Source of the DNA: Pseudomonadota bacterium
GTDB lineage: Bacteria > Desulfobacterota > Desulfobacteria > Desulfobacterales > Desulfobacteraceae
DNA length: 5,783 nt
NCBI GenBank assembly: GCA_018812385.1
Contig: JAHJDU010000486.1
Location: forward strand, 1-5,783
Direction of reading: 5' to 3'
Positions 1 through 5,673 of the stretch are shown here, one piece after another (position 1 is the stretch's first letter; the number at the start of each line of letters is the position of its first letter). Made by a program: the position numbers and the translations under genes. A model generated the notes under the pieces. That model was not told the DNA's origin. It saw only the letters and a list, made by a program, of their open reading frames with translations, and did no database searches.

Positions 1-14
1 AGTTCAAGGGACAT
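1..14 (-). CDS. ynjD: Start of ABC transporter ATP-binding protein, YnjD-like (partial, runs off the left edge)
   Basis: Only the first four codons plus two bases are in the window (ATG at 14-12, reading M-S-L-E then CT). The start is supported by a Shine-Dalgarno sequence, AAGGAAA on the minus strand at 26-20. It overlaps the stop codon of the upstream permease gene, and GGAA ends 6 bases before the ATG. The identity is inferred from position: in ynjBCD-type operons the binding protein and permease are followed by the ATPase that powers import from the cytoplasmic face of the inner membrane. The few residues seen would suit an ABC ATPase N-terminus but prove nothing. The gene is tightly coupled to the permease, with 10 bases between stop and start. 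Confidence 0.6.
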
Positions 15-24
15 ACTCGTTTCC

Positions 25-1737
25 TTATACCTGCATTCCTTTTCTATTGTAATACAAAATTTTCGGGAAAATAATGGCAAAAGCATACATCATCATTGGC
101 AAACACTGCTGAATAAGGGCATAAACAGCTATGGCCCTTCGATCCGAGCCCGAGGCAATACTGACAACCTCTGTTGTAATGGTTGAAAATCTTCCGGCAC
201 CCACCAGCATCGTGGGTATATATTGTGCCACACTAACGGAAAACCCGATGGCAAAAGAAAACAGGATCGGCTTTATCAGCATGGGTAATTTTACCCTGAA
301 CAAAACGGTTATATAAGATCTTTTCAAAAGCATTGCCTGGTCCGTCACCCGTCCGTCAAACGCCAGATATGTGGCACTCAAGGCAATAAACATATAGGGC
401 AGAACAAACAGCAGATGGGAAACCATAAGTGAAATCCAATAGCCGTCCATCTTCATGATTACCAAAAGAAACTGAATACCGGCCATAAATGTGATCTGGG
501 GAACCAGCAAAGGAAGATATAAAAAATAATGGAGATAACCAGTATAGTTTCGGGTCCTGGTTTTCCCTGCAGCCACCTCATGCTCCAGGCAGCCGATGGC
601 AAGCAAAAGTCCGATAAAAGCCGATGCCAATCCTGTGAAAAGAGTTGTCATAACCGGATCAAAAGAGGACATAAGCCCTTTTGCCCAGAAGTTGAGTGTC
701 CATGTTGCTGGAAGAAAATCAGGGAATCTCCATTGCCATGTCAAGGACCAGATCACAAGAATAACAGAGGAAACAGCCGTGAAAAACAGAGTGCCGCATC
801 CCATAAAAAAAATGATTGGTTTAAGTGGTGACAGAAAAGAGTGTCTCTTTCCATTTGTAATCCAGGGCCTTAAAAAAACGACGACGGCTCTTTCCATAAG
901 ATAAACACATAAAATACTTAACAGCACAATAACAAAAAGGAATAGAGACCCGGCTGCGGCAAGCAGTTTAAAGCTCACATCCGGGTCATTGAACCATTTT
1001 AAAATCAGTACTGAAAGAGAAGAAGGAGAGCTTGGACCTAAAATAATGGCCATGTCCACGACGGAAAGAGAATAGGCAATAACGGCAAAAATGGATAGCC
1101 TTAAATGAGGATATAATCTTGGAATTAAAATTTTCAGCCAGATCTGTTCTTTTGAATATCCAAGCGCCCTTCCCACCAGAAGTGTTTTTTTAATATCAAG
1201 CTGACCCAGGGCACCCATGGTCACCATAATTAAGAAAGGAAACTCTTTGATCACCAATGCAATGGTAAGGCTTATGCCGGCAGGGTCATTGAGAATAATC
1301 CAGTCCGGTGGCATAGTAAAGCCTGTCAAAGCAGGAGAAACCATCCTGATCAGCCATCCTGAAGGGGCGATTAAAAAACCAAACCCTATTGCAAATGCTG
1401 CATGGGGAATGGAAAGAACAGGTGCAAGGATTTTTTCAAAAAATTTCCACAAAGCCGTTCCATAGGAAAAAGTAATAAACAAAAAGGCAAGACTTACAAC
1501 ACCAGCAGAAGCTGATATTCCGGAAAAAAGCGTCACAAAAACAGATGTTTGAATTCCAGGATAGGAAAAAAACTCAAACCAGGCTGATAATGAAATCCGG
1601 GTATACCCGATAACGGGCAGGTAATTTAAGGAGGGTAGAAGTGTTCCAAAAAAACCGGCCAGAATGGTGACACAAACAAAACTGATAACAACGACAGGAA
1701 ATATGCGGCCCTTTGCCTGTCCAGACATTCTTGTCAT
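25..1737 (-). CDS. ynjC: ABC transporter permease with two fused membrane domains, YnjC-like
   Basis: This is the inner-membrane channel of an ABC importer, 570 residues, with two MetI-type permease domains in one chain. By eye there are about 12 hydrophobic segments (near 14-36, 64-90, 105-130, 155-178, 215-235, 260-281, 304-330, 363-386, 402-430, 436-460, 489-513 and 535-560). The first half carries a good cytoplasmic coupling loop of the EAA type (residues about 183-208, with LGYSKEQIWLKILIP). The second copy (about 466-486, ending FRVKLP) is degenerate: Lys472 sits where the conserved Gly is expected. The fused architecture and the neighbouring YnjB-type binding protein point to the COG4135/YnjC family; as I recall E. 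coli YnjC is somewhat shorter, about 510 residues. Translation may begin at 1737 (AGGAG 3 bases upstream, rather close) or at Met4 at 1728 (12 bases, rather far); the two proteins differ by three residues. The substrate is unknown. KEGG calls the family a putative thiamine transporter. Confidence 0.9.
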   Translation of the reverse strand: MTRMSGQAKGRIFPVVVISFVCVTILAGFFGTLLPSLNYLPVIGYTRISLSAWFEFFSYPGIQTSVFVTLFSGISASAGVVSLAFLFITFSYGTALWKFFEKILAPVLSIPHAAFAIGFGFLIAPSGWLIRMVSPALTGFTMPPDWIILNDPAGISLTIALVIKEFPFLIMVTMGALGQLDIKKTLLVGRALGYSKEQIWLKILIPRLYPHLRLSIFAVIAYSLSVVDMAIILGPSSPSSLSVLILKWFNDPDVSFKLLAAAGSLFLFVIVLLSILCVYLMERAVVVFLRPWITNGKRHSFLSPLKPIIFFMGCGTLFFTAVSSVILVIWSLTWQWRFPDFLPATWTLNFWAKGLMSSFDPVMTTLFTGLASAFIGLLLAIGCLEHEVAAGKTRTRNYTGYLHYFLYLPLLVPQITFMAGIQFLLVIMKMDGYWISLMVSHLLFVLPYMFIALSATYLAFDGRVTDQAMLLKRSYITVLFRVKLPMLIKPILFSFAIGFSVSVAQYIPTMLVGAGRFSTITTEVVSIASGSDRRAIAVYALIQQCLPMMMYAFAIIFPKILYYNRKGMQV

Positions 1738-1746
1738 TATCTCCTG

Positions 1747-2943
1747 TTATTTGCTATAGGTTTCAAGCCATTTTTTTTCCAGAGCCTGAACCCATGACAC
1801 ATGGGGCTCTGGCAATCCCTGGCCCAGTTCTTTGGGTGTCAGGGTGGCAATCCCTTTTGGAACGGCATCAAACAAGGCCTTATCTCTTCCAACAAGTTTT
1901 TGGGTATCAAGGACGGTTGGGTCACCCCAGATCGTGGGGTCTGCTTTTCTTGCCTGGGCCTCGGGGCTTAAAAGGAAATTGGCAAACACCATTGCCCCCT
2001 GCCTGGCTGATGAGTTAAAGGGAATGCCTACAAAATGCGCGTTGCCAATAGTGCCGTTTGTATGAATATAGGTTCTTATAGTATCGGGAAGCTCTCCATT
2101 TTTAATGGCATTGGAGACCGAATTTGGATTAAAACTGAAAGAAATAAAAATTTCATTGTCATTTAAAAGGCTTACCATCTGGGAAGCACTTGTGGGGAAC
2201 ACTTTTGCTTTTCGCCACAAAAAAGGATGCAAAGCATCCAGAAAATCCCATAATGGCTGGGTGTTTTTTTCAAAATTAGATGAGATCACCGGTTGATTCA
2301 GCACTTCTGGATCATGGATCAGCTCATGAAGCACCTGTTTAATAAACGTTGTACCATGAAATCCCGGTATAGCAGGATAGGTAAATCTTCCTGGATTTTC
2401 CCTGGCAAACGCCAGAAGTTCTAACATGTTTTTCGGATGTTTTTTTACTTGTTTTGAATCATATGAAAATACAAGCTGGGCCATTCCCCAGGGCGACTCC
2501 ATGTTATCAACTGGTGTGGTAAAATCATACAGCAATGTTTTTTTGTTCTCTATGTCCACCAGCTGATAATAGGGCAGTTTTTGAGAAAAAGGTCCATATA
2601 AAAGCTTGTTTTCCTTCATGGCCTTAAAATTTTCTCCATTGATCCACATCAGATCCACACTGCCGTTTGTCTTTTTATCTGCTGCTTTTTCAACAAGGAT
2701 GCGGGAAACCACATCGCTGATATCGCTTGCTTTTACATGGATGACGCGGATATTGTATTTTTTTTGTACCTGCCTTGCAGCCCATTGAATATACTCATTA
2801 ATGGTTTGAGATCCGCCCCAGGCATTGAAATATACCGTTTGACCCTTTGCTTGCTTTTCAATCTCAGCCCAGTCTTGTGCAAAGGCCTGTGAAAAAAAAC
2901 TTAAAACAATCAGACCCAGAAAAATTAAAAAAAACCTTTTCAT
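1747..2943 (-). CDS. ynjB: ABC transporter periplasmic substrate-binding protein, YnjB-like
   Basis: This is the periplasmic receptor of the importer, 398 residues, close to the length of E. coli YnjB. The N-terminus is a textbook Sec signal peptide: MKRF, a hydrophobic core, then AFA before Q23, a probable signal peptidase I site. There is no lipobox, so the mature protein should be soluble in the periplasm. The mature start has the family's GQTVYFNAWGG stretch (residues 34-44), followed by DLMWINGENF (97-106) and a region around SPWGMAQLVFSYDS, all typical of the COG4134 branch of iron/thiamine/spermidine-like binding proteins. The gene is first in the operon, and its stop is 9 bases before the permease start. 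Its ribosome site is weak (AGG, 7 bases from ATG) and lies in a possible hairpin. The true ligand cannot be read from sequence. A thiamine label is database convention, and no TPP riboswitch motif is visible upstream. Confidence 0.9.
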   Translation of the reverse strand: MKRFFLIFLGLIVLSFFSQAFAQDWAEIEKQAKGQTVYFNAWGGSQTINEYIQWAARQVQKKYNIRVIHVKASDISDVVSRILVEKAADKKTNGSVDLMWINGENFKAMKENKLLYGPFSQKLPYYQLVDIENKKTLLYDFTTPVDNMESPWGMAQLVFSYDSKQVKKHPKNMLELLAFARENPGRFTYPAIPGFHGTTFIKQVLHELIHDPEVLNQPVISSNFEKNTQPLWDFLDALHPFLWRKAKVFPTSASQMVSLLNDNEIFISFSFNPNSVSNAIKNGELPDTIRTYIHTNGTIGNAHFVGIPFNSSARQGAMVFANFLLSPEAQARKADPTIWGDPTVLDTQKLVGRDKALFDAVPKGIATLTPKELGQGLPEPHVSWVQALEKKWLETYSK

Positions 2944-2944
2944 G

Positions 2945-2983
2945 ATTTAACCTGTTACCCTGCCTGGCGTGAACCAGTTAAAC
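2945..2983 (-). promoter_or_regulatory. Possible hairpin leader masking the ynjB-like ribosome site
   Basis: In the minus-strand RNA, GUUUAAC (2983-2977) can pair with GUUAAAU (2951-2945): six Watson-Crick pairs plus one G-U. Inside this stem CUGG-UUCACG-CCAG (2977-2964) forms a small alternative or nested hairpin, sharing one base with the outer stem. The distal arm begins at the last G of the only Shine-Dalgarno candidate (AGG, 2953-2951) and ends one base before the ATG, so folding would lower translation. I recognise no known riboswitch class; the conserved TPP-box motifs are absent. The stem is AT-rich and could be chance. Confidence 0.3.
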
Positions 2984-2992
2984 ACTAAACAC
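2979..2992. repeat. Tandem heptamer TAAACAC x2 upstream of the ynjB-like gene
   Basis: Two adjacent perfect copies of TAAACAC (2979-2985 and 2986-2992; GTGTTTA on the coding strand of the importer) lie about 40 bases upstream of the ynjB-like start, in the expected 5' leader. Short direct repeats of this kind can be regulator half-sites, but a single 14-base tandem is also plausible by chance in AT-rich DNA. Confidence 0.3.
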
Positions 2993-3019
2993 CTCTGTTT
3001 TTGTCTACAAATTTAAACC

Positions 3020-3048
3020 ATCTTCATGTGGAAGGCTCCCTTTGTCAA
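3020..3048 (-). promoter_or_regulatory. Candidate sigma-70 promoter for the importer operon
   Basis: Reading the minus strand there is a perfect -35 box TTGACA (3048-3043), a 17-base spacer, and a poor -10 GAAGAT (3025-3020, 3 of 6 matches). Transcription would start near 3013, giving a leader of about 70 bases that contains the heptamer repeat and the possible hairpin. The weak -10 would fit an activated promoter, or the match may be fortuitous. Confidence 0.35.
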
Positions 3049-3115
3049 GAACAAAAAGACCTGGAAAAATGATATCCAGCCATATTGCTGTCATTCTTTT
3101 TCTTTTCCTATCATT

Positions 3116-3137
3116 AAAAAATCTGTTATGATTTTTT
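3116..3137 (+). promoter_or_regulatory. Extended -10 promoter inside a perfect inverted repeat, upstream of alaC
   Basis: TGTTATGAT at 3124-3132 is an extended -10 element (TG, one base, TATGAT). No good -35 box lies 17-18 bases upstream, which is usual for extended -10 promoters. The element is embedded in an 8-bp perfect inverted repeat, AAAAAATC (3116-3123) and GATTTTTT (3130-3137) with a 6-base centre. Transcription would begin near 3139, about 34 bases before the TTG start. The repeat could be an operator covering the -10, or simply the result of A and T runs. Confidence 0.4.
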
Positions 3138-3160
3138 TCAACACAGAATTTGATTTTATA

Positions 3161-3175
3161 AAGGAGTTTGTTTTG
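3161..3175 (+). promoter_or_regulatory. Ribosome site that selects a TTG start for alaC
   Basis: AAGGAG at 3161-3166 is a strong Shine-Dalgarno sequence exactly 6 bases before TTG at 3173. The reading frame is open further upstream to an ATG at 3026, but that start lacks a comparable site and would add 49 residues unlike the family N-terminus. The next in-frame ATG (3209-3211, Met13 of the TTG-started protein) lies too far from AAGGAG to use it. Confidence 0.8.
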
Positions 3176-4372
3176 GAAGATAATAATATTATTCGTTTTG
3201 CAAGCCGTATGGATCAACTTCCCCCGTATTTATTCGGAATGATCAATAAAATGAAAATGGAAAAAAGACGTAAGGGAGATGATGTCATTGACCTTGGCAT
3301 GGGGAACCCTATGGATCCGACTCCCAATCAAGTGATTGAAAAACTGATTGAGGTGGCAAGAGATCCCAAAGCACACCGGTATCCGGAAAGCTCTGGCATG
3401 CCGCACTTGAAAATTGAAATCGCAAAATATTACAAACGGCATTATAATATTGAGCTTGATGCTGAAACCCAAACCTATTTCACCATTGGTTCCAAAGAGG
3501 GAATATCCCATCTGTGCCTGGCTATCATGGGTCCGGGAGATTCCGTGCTTGTCCCTGCCCCTGCATTCCCCGTGCATATTTATGCCGCCGTCATTGCCGG
3601 GGCCACTGTCATGAAAATCCCCATAGAACCTGAAAAAGGATTTCTTGACAGGATCATCAATATCTGCGAATCCTGTTACCCAAAACCCAAGGTTCTCATG
3701 CTCAATTATCCCCATAATCCCACGGGGGTTGTGACAAATATAGAATTTTTCAAAGAAGTGGTAAAGCTTGCCAAACGATTTAAATTCATGGTTATCAACG
3801 ACTTTGCCTATTCAAAAATTACCTTTGACGGGTATGTGGCCCCCAGTTTTCTTGAGGCGGACGGTGCAAAAGATGTGGGGGTGGAGTTTGGATCTTTTTC
3901 AAAATCCTATAACATGGCTGGTTGGAGAATTGGATATTGTGTGGGAAACGAAAGGATTATTCAGGCCCTTGGAAACATCAAAGGCTATTTTGATTATGGC
4001 ATTTTCTCGGCCATCCAGGTGGCCGGCATTATTGCCTTACGGGACTGTGATGAAACCATTCCTGAACTGGCAAATATTTACCAGGCCAGACGAGATGTGT
4101 TGTGCAGCAGCCTTGAAAGAGCAGGATGGGACATTCAAAAACCAAAAGCCGGCATGTTTGTCTGGGCTAAAATCCCGGAACCTTTTAACAAAATGGGGGC
4201 CATGCAATTTGCCGTTGAAATGATGAACCGGGCAAATGTGGCAGTTGCTCCGGGAACAGGATTCAGCGAGGAAGGAGAAGGATACCTGCGTCTTGCCCTT
4301 GTGGAAAATGAAGAACGATTAAGACAGGCTGTTCGCCAAATGAAAAAGGCCATGGAAAATATGGTTGTTTAA
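3173..4372 (+). CDS. alaC: Pyridoxal-phosphate aminotransferase, class I/II, AlaC type
   Basis: This is a cytoplasmic fold-type I PLP transaminase, 399 residues from the TTG start, the usual size for the family. It resembles E. coli AlaC (glutamate-pyruvate transaminase) along its whole length: LPPYLFGMINKMKME and IDLGMGNP at the N-terminus, FTIGSKEGISHL, the PAFPVHIYAAVIAG segment, NYPHNPTG (residues 178-185, cofactor Asn182), VINDFAYS (Asp210 against the pyridine nitrogen, Tyr213), SFSKSYNMAGWRIG with the Schiff-base Lys244 and phosphate-binding Arg252, and YLRLALVEN with the carboxylate-binding Arg373. All catalytic residues are present, so it should be active. Alanine formation from pyruvate and glutamate is the likely reaction. 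Relatives are often labelled LL-diaminopimelate aminotransferase, so a lysine-pathway role cannot be excluded. It appears to be transcribed alone, divergently from the importer; I see no clear hairpin terminator after it. Confidence 0.92.
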   Translation: MEDNNIIRFASRMDQLPPYLFGMINKMKMEKRRKGDDVIDLGMGNPMDPTPNQVIEKLIEVARDPKAHRYPESSGMPHLKIEIAKYYKRHYNIELDAETQTYFTIGSKEGISHLCLAIMGPGDSVLVPAPAFPVHIYAAVIAGATVMKIPIEPEKGFLDRIINICESCYPKPKVLMLNYPHNPTGVVTNIEFFKEVVKLAKRFKFMVINDFAYSKITFDGYVAPSFLEADGAKDVGVEFGSFSKSYNMAGWRIGYCVGNERIIQALGNIKGYFDYGIFSAIQVAGIIALRDCDETIPELANIYQARRDVLCSSLERAGWDIQKPKAGMFVWAKIPEPFNKMGAMQFAVEMMNRANVAVAPGTGFSEEGEGYLRLALVENEERLRQAVRQMKKAMENMVV

Positions 4373-4381
4373 TTTCAAATA

Positions 4382-4390
4382 TGTTATGAT
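4382..4390 (+). promoter_or_regulatory. Candidate extended -10 promoter for the protease-glutaredoxin pair
   Basis: TGTTATGAT at 4382-4390 is identical to the nine bases of the putative extended -10 upstream of alaC. It sits 10 bases after the alaC stop and about 55 bases before the Shine-Dalgarno and ATG of the protease gene. No convincing -35 is visible at 17 bases. The position is right for a separate promoter, but nothing excludes read-through from alaC. Confidence 0.35.
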
Positions 4391-4450
4391 CCTTTGGAAA
4401 AACGATACCCCCAACTTTGAGCAAACCCTTAATAAAAAGGAGTTCTTCAC

Positions 4451-5122
4451 ATGCACTGGTCTGATGCAGTTAACTCGACCTTACCTTGTATTGTAAAAAT
4501 CGAAACCCCCACGGGTCACGGTACCGGGTTTTTGTGTTTTCACAATGAAGCCACATCCATGTATGCCATTGCCACGGCAGGACATGTGATTCACCATGCT
4601 GACAAATGGATGGAACCCATCCGGATTTATAACCACGACGGATCAAAATCCCTGCTCTTGAAAGCAAATGCGCGCCATATCACCATGGGAGAACTATCAG
4701 ACTCTGCTCTCATTCTTTTTTCAAAAACCCAGGACCTGTTTGCACACAACTCTCCCCTGCCTTTGTTGGACCAGGAATATGTCCTCAGGGTCGGCACCCA
4801 GGTCGGGTGGATCGGATTTCCCACACTGGAACCGGATACCCCTTGTTTTTTCTCCGGCATGATATCCGCCCGCCAGGACCATAAAAACGCCTACCTGATT
4901 GATGGTGTTGCCATCAACGGCGTCAGCGGGGGACCGGTCCTGCATATAGACGACGAAGAAGAAGTCAAGGTTGTGGGAACAGTATCTGCCTACAGAATAA
5001 ACAGGACCAGTGGAGAGACCCTTCCAGGCCTTCTCATTGCCCAGGACCTGTCCCTGTTTCACGATGTGATCACCCATATCCAGTCCGTTGAGGCTGGCAA
5101 TGGGAAAAGTGCGCAAAGCTAA
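4451..5122 (+). CDS. Trypsin-like serine protease domain protein, cytoplasmic
   Basis: This 223-residue protein consists of little more than one trypsin-like (chymotrypsin-fold, DegP/HtrA-like) peptidase domain. The catalytic triad is complete and in order: His45 in ATAGHVI, Asp84 in LSDSALILF, and Ser159 in GVSGGPV. GHGTGFL (residues 22-28) before the histidine is the usual first-barrel strand. There is no signal peptide, no transmembrane segment and no PDZ domain after the protease core, so unlike HtrA it should act in the cytoplasm and lack the usual substrate-sensing module. The start has a strong Shine-Dalgarno (AAAAGGAG, 8 bases before ATG). The next gene, a glutaredoxin-like protein, follows after 17 bases, so the two are probably co-transcribed. 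The natural substrate is unknown. I do not recognise a named family member, so no symbol is given. GC content is about 50-57% in two lines I counted, far above its partner. Confidence 0.85.
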   Translation: MHWSDAVNSTLPCIVKIETPTGHGTGFLCFHNEATSMYAIATAGHVIHHADKWMEPIRIYNHDGSKSLLLKANARHITMGELSDSALILFSKTQDLFAHNSPLPLLDQEYVLRVGTQVGWIGFPTLEPDTPCFFSGMISARQDHKNAYLIDGVAINGVSGGPVLHIDDEEEVKVVGTVSAYRINRTSGETLPGLLIAQDLSLFHDVITHIQSVEAGNGKSAQS

Positions 5123-5139
5123 TTATTAAAGAGATTATT

Positions 5140-5394
5140 ATGTTGAAAGTATATGCTGCCAAATGGTGTTCACATTGTACAAAAACCATTGAGTATTTAA
5201 AAAATAATAATATTGAATTTGAATATTTTGAAATAGAAAAACAATCAGAAAATACAATTCAGAAAATCATCGAAGTAAATGGAGGGGATGATTGGGTTGT
5301 ACCAACCCTTGAATTTAATGGAAAATGGAGAGCTGGCAAAATCTATAATGAAAAAGAGCTGGCATCTGATTTAAAAAAATTAGGATTAAAATAA
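5140..5394 (+). CDS. Glutaredoxin-like thiol-disulfide oxidoreductase
   Basis: This is a small cytoplasmic redoxin of 84 residues, the size of bacterial glutaredoxin 3 or NrdH. It opens with the beta strand MLKVYAAKW and the redox motif CSHC (Cys10 and Cys13) at the head of the first helix. A second strand EFEYFEI follows, then WVVPTLEF with the cis-proline Pro55 beside the active site, then an FNGKWRAGK turn and a final charged helix. Both cysteines and the cis-proline are present, so dithiol chemistry is expected: reduction of disulfides or of glutathionylated or otherwise modified thiols. The CSHC pair differs from the CPYC of classical glutaredoxins. AAAGAG lies 6 bases before the ATG. 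The gene follows the protease by 17 bases. By hand count it is about 28% GC (72 of 255), well below its neighbours, with A/T-ending codons dominating; this could reflect acquisition from elsewhere. The electron donor cannot be told from the sequence. Confidence 0.88.
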   Translation: MLKVYAAKWCSHCTKTIEYLKNNNIEFEYFEIEKQSENTIQKIIEVNGGDDWVVPTLEFNGKWRAGKIYNEKELASDLKKLGLK

Positions 5395-5428
5395 AAGTTT
5401 TTTTCAGATCGCAAAGCATAAACCTTTT
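5395..5428. other. Convergent gap between the glutaredoxin and micro-lipoprotein genes
   Basis: This 34-base gap separates two genes that face each other. It holds a run of seven T (5398-5404) just after the glutaredoxin stop and the T run leading to 5430. I could not build a GC-rich hairpin in front of either run, so I do not call a terminator, although one would be expected here. Confidence 0.4.
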
Positions 5429-5533
5429 TTAAAATCCCGGGATTCCGATAGGGCCAGGAAGATCAGGAATACAACATCCTGAAAACAAGATCGTAATAAG
5501 TAAGACAAGCATTAAAACTACCAGCTGTTTCAT
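5429..5533 (-). CDS. Micro-lipoprotein, 34 residues
   Basis: This short ORF has the hallmarks of a real gene. ATG at 5533-5531 is preceded by AAGGAA (minus strand, 5544-5539) with 5 bases between. The product begins MKQLVVLMLVLLITILF, a lysine-tipped hydrophobic signal segment, and continues FSGC at residues 17-20, a near-consensus lipobox (Phe at -3 is less usual than Leu). Cleavage by signal peptidase II before Cys20 would leave a lipidated 15-residue peptide, CCIPDLPGPIGIPGF, rich in proline and glycine. It then stops at TAA (5431-5429). Size and layout recall entericidin-like small lipoproteins, but the peptide shows no similarity that I recognise. It would sit in the inner or outer membrane; Ile and Pro after the cysteines give no clear retention signal. 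It is convergent with the glutaredoxin gene and 140 bases downstream of a receiver-domain gene on the same strand. Function is unknown. Confidence 0.65.
   Translation of the reverse strand: MKQLVVLMLVLLITILFSGCCIPDLPGPIGIPGF
5433..5444. repeat. 12-bp perfect palindrome AATCCCGGGATT
   Basis: The palindrome lies over the last codons of the micro-lipoprotein gene (Gly-Ile-Pro-Gly-Phe). It has no loop, so it is a poor hairpin, and it is partly explained by the coding sequence. It could be a protein site near the convergent junction, or chance. Confidence 0.3.
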
Positions 5534-5611
5534 TCTGATTCCTTTTAAAAATATGTCAATTTATCTGGCCCTAAATAATTGAAAATTTCGATTAATAAAT
5601 CAATATCAATG

Positions 5612-5639
5612 ATTCTAATTTATGTAAAGAAATATTCAA
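5612..5639 (-). promoter_or_regulatory. Candidate promoter for the micro-lipoprotein
   Basis: On the minus strand TTGAAT (5639-5634, 4 of 6 to the -35 consensus), a 16-base spacer, and TAGAAT (5617-5612, 5 of 6 to the -10 consensus) would give a start near 5605 and a leader of about 70 bases. The surrounding DNA is AT-rich, so such matches arise easily. The alternative is read-through from the upstream receiver-domain gene. Confidence 0.3.
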
Positions 5640-5673
5640 TGCAACTATATTTGAGAAAGCAGCATCAAATGAG

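Noticed and set aside
2944..3020. TPP riboswitch expected if the importer were thiamine-regulated
   Set aside because: The conserved CTGAGA and ACCTGATCTGG-type motifs are absent on the minus strand.
3026..3172. Upstream extension of the aminotransferase reading frame to an ATG at 3026 (49 more residues)
   Set aside because: The extra residues do not resemble the family N-terminus, the ATG lacks a good ribosome site, and AAGGAG is placed exactly for TTG at 3173.
3005..3217. Minus-strand 70-codon open frame in the divergent region, possibly a leader peptide for the importer
   Set aside because: It has no convincing ribosome site, overlaps the aminotransferase start and the promoter candidates, and its sequence is unremarkable.
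3230..3715. Minus-strand 161-codon open frame inside the aminotransferase gene
   Set aside because: It is the antisense shadow of a well-conserved enzyme gene, with His/Phe-rich composition typical of antisense frames and no ribosome site.
5395..5430. Intrinsic terminator between the convergent genes
   Set aside because: T runs are present, but no GC-containing hairpin precedes them on either strand; only A-run/T-run pairing is possible.
5557..5581. Inverted repeat CAATT...AATTG around GGCC in the lipoprotein leader
   Set aside because: The arms match only imperfectly beyond five bases; I kept the longer-range 9-bp pair instead.
5651..5673. Hairpin ATTTGA/TCAAAT after the receiver-domain stop as a terminator
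   Set aside because: The stem is only 6 bp and almost all A-T, and no T run follows it on the minus strand.
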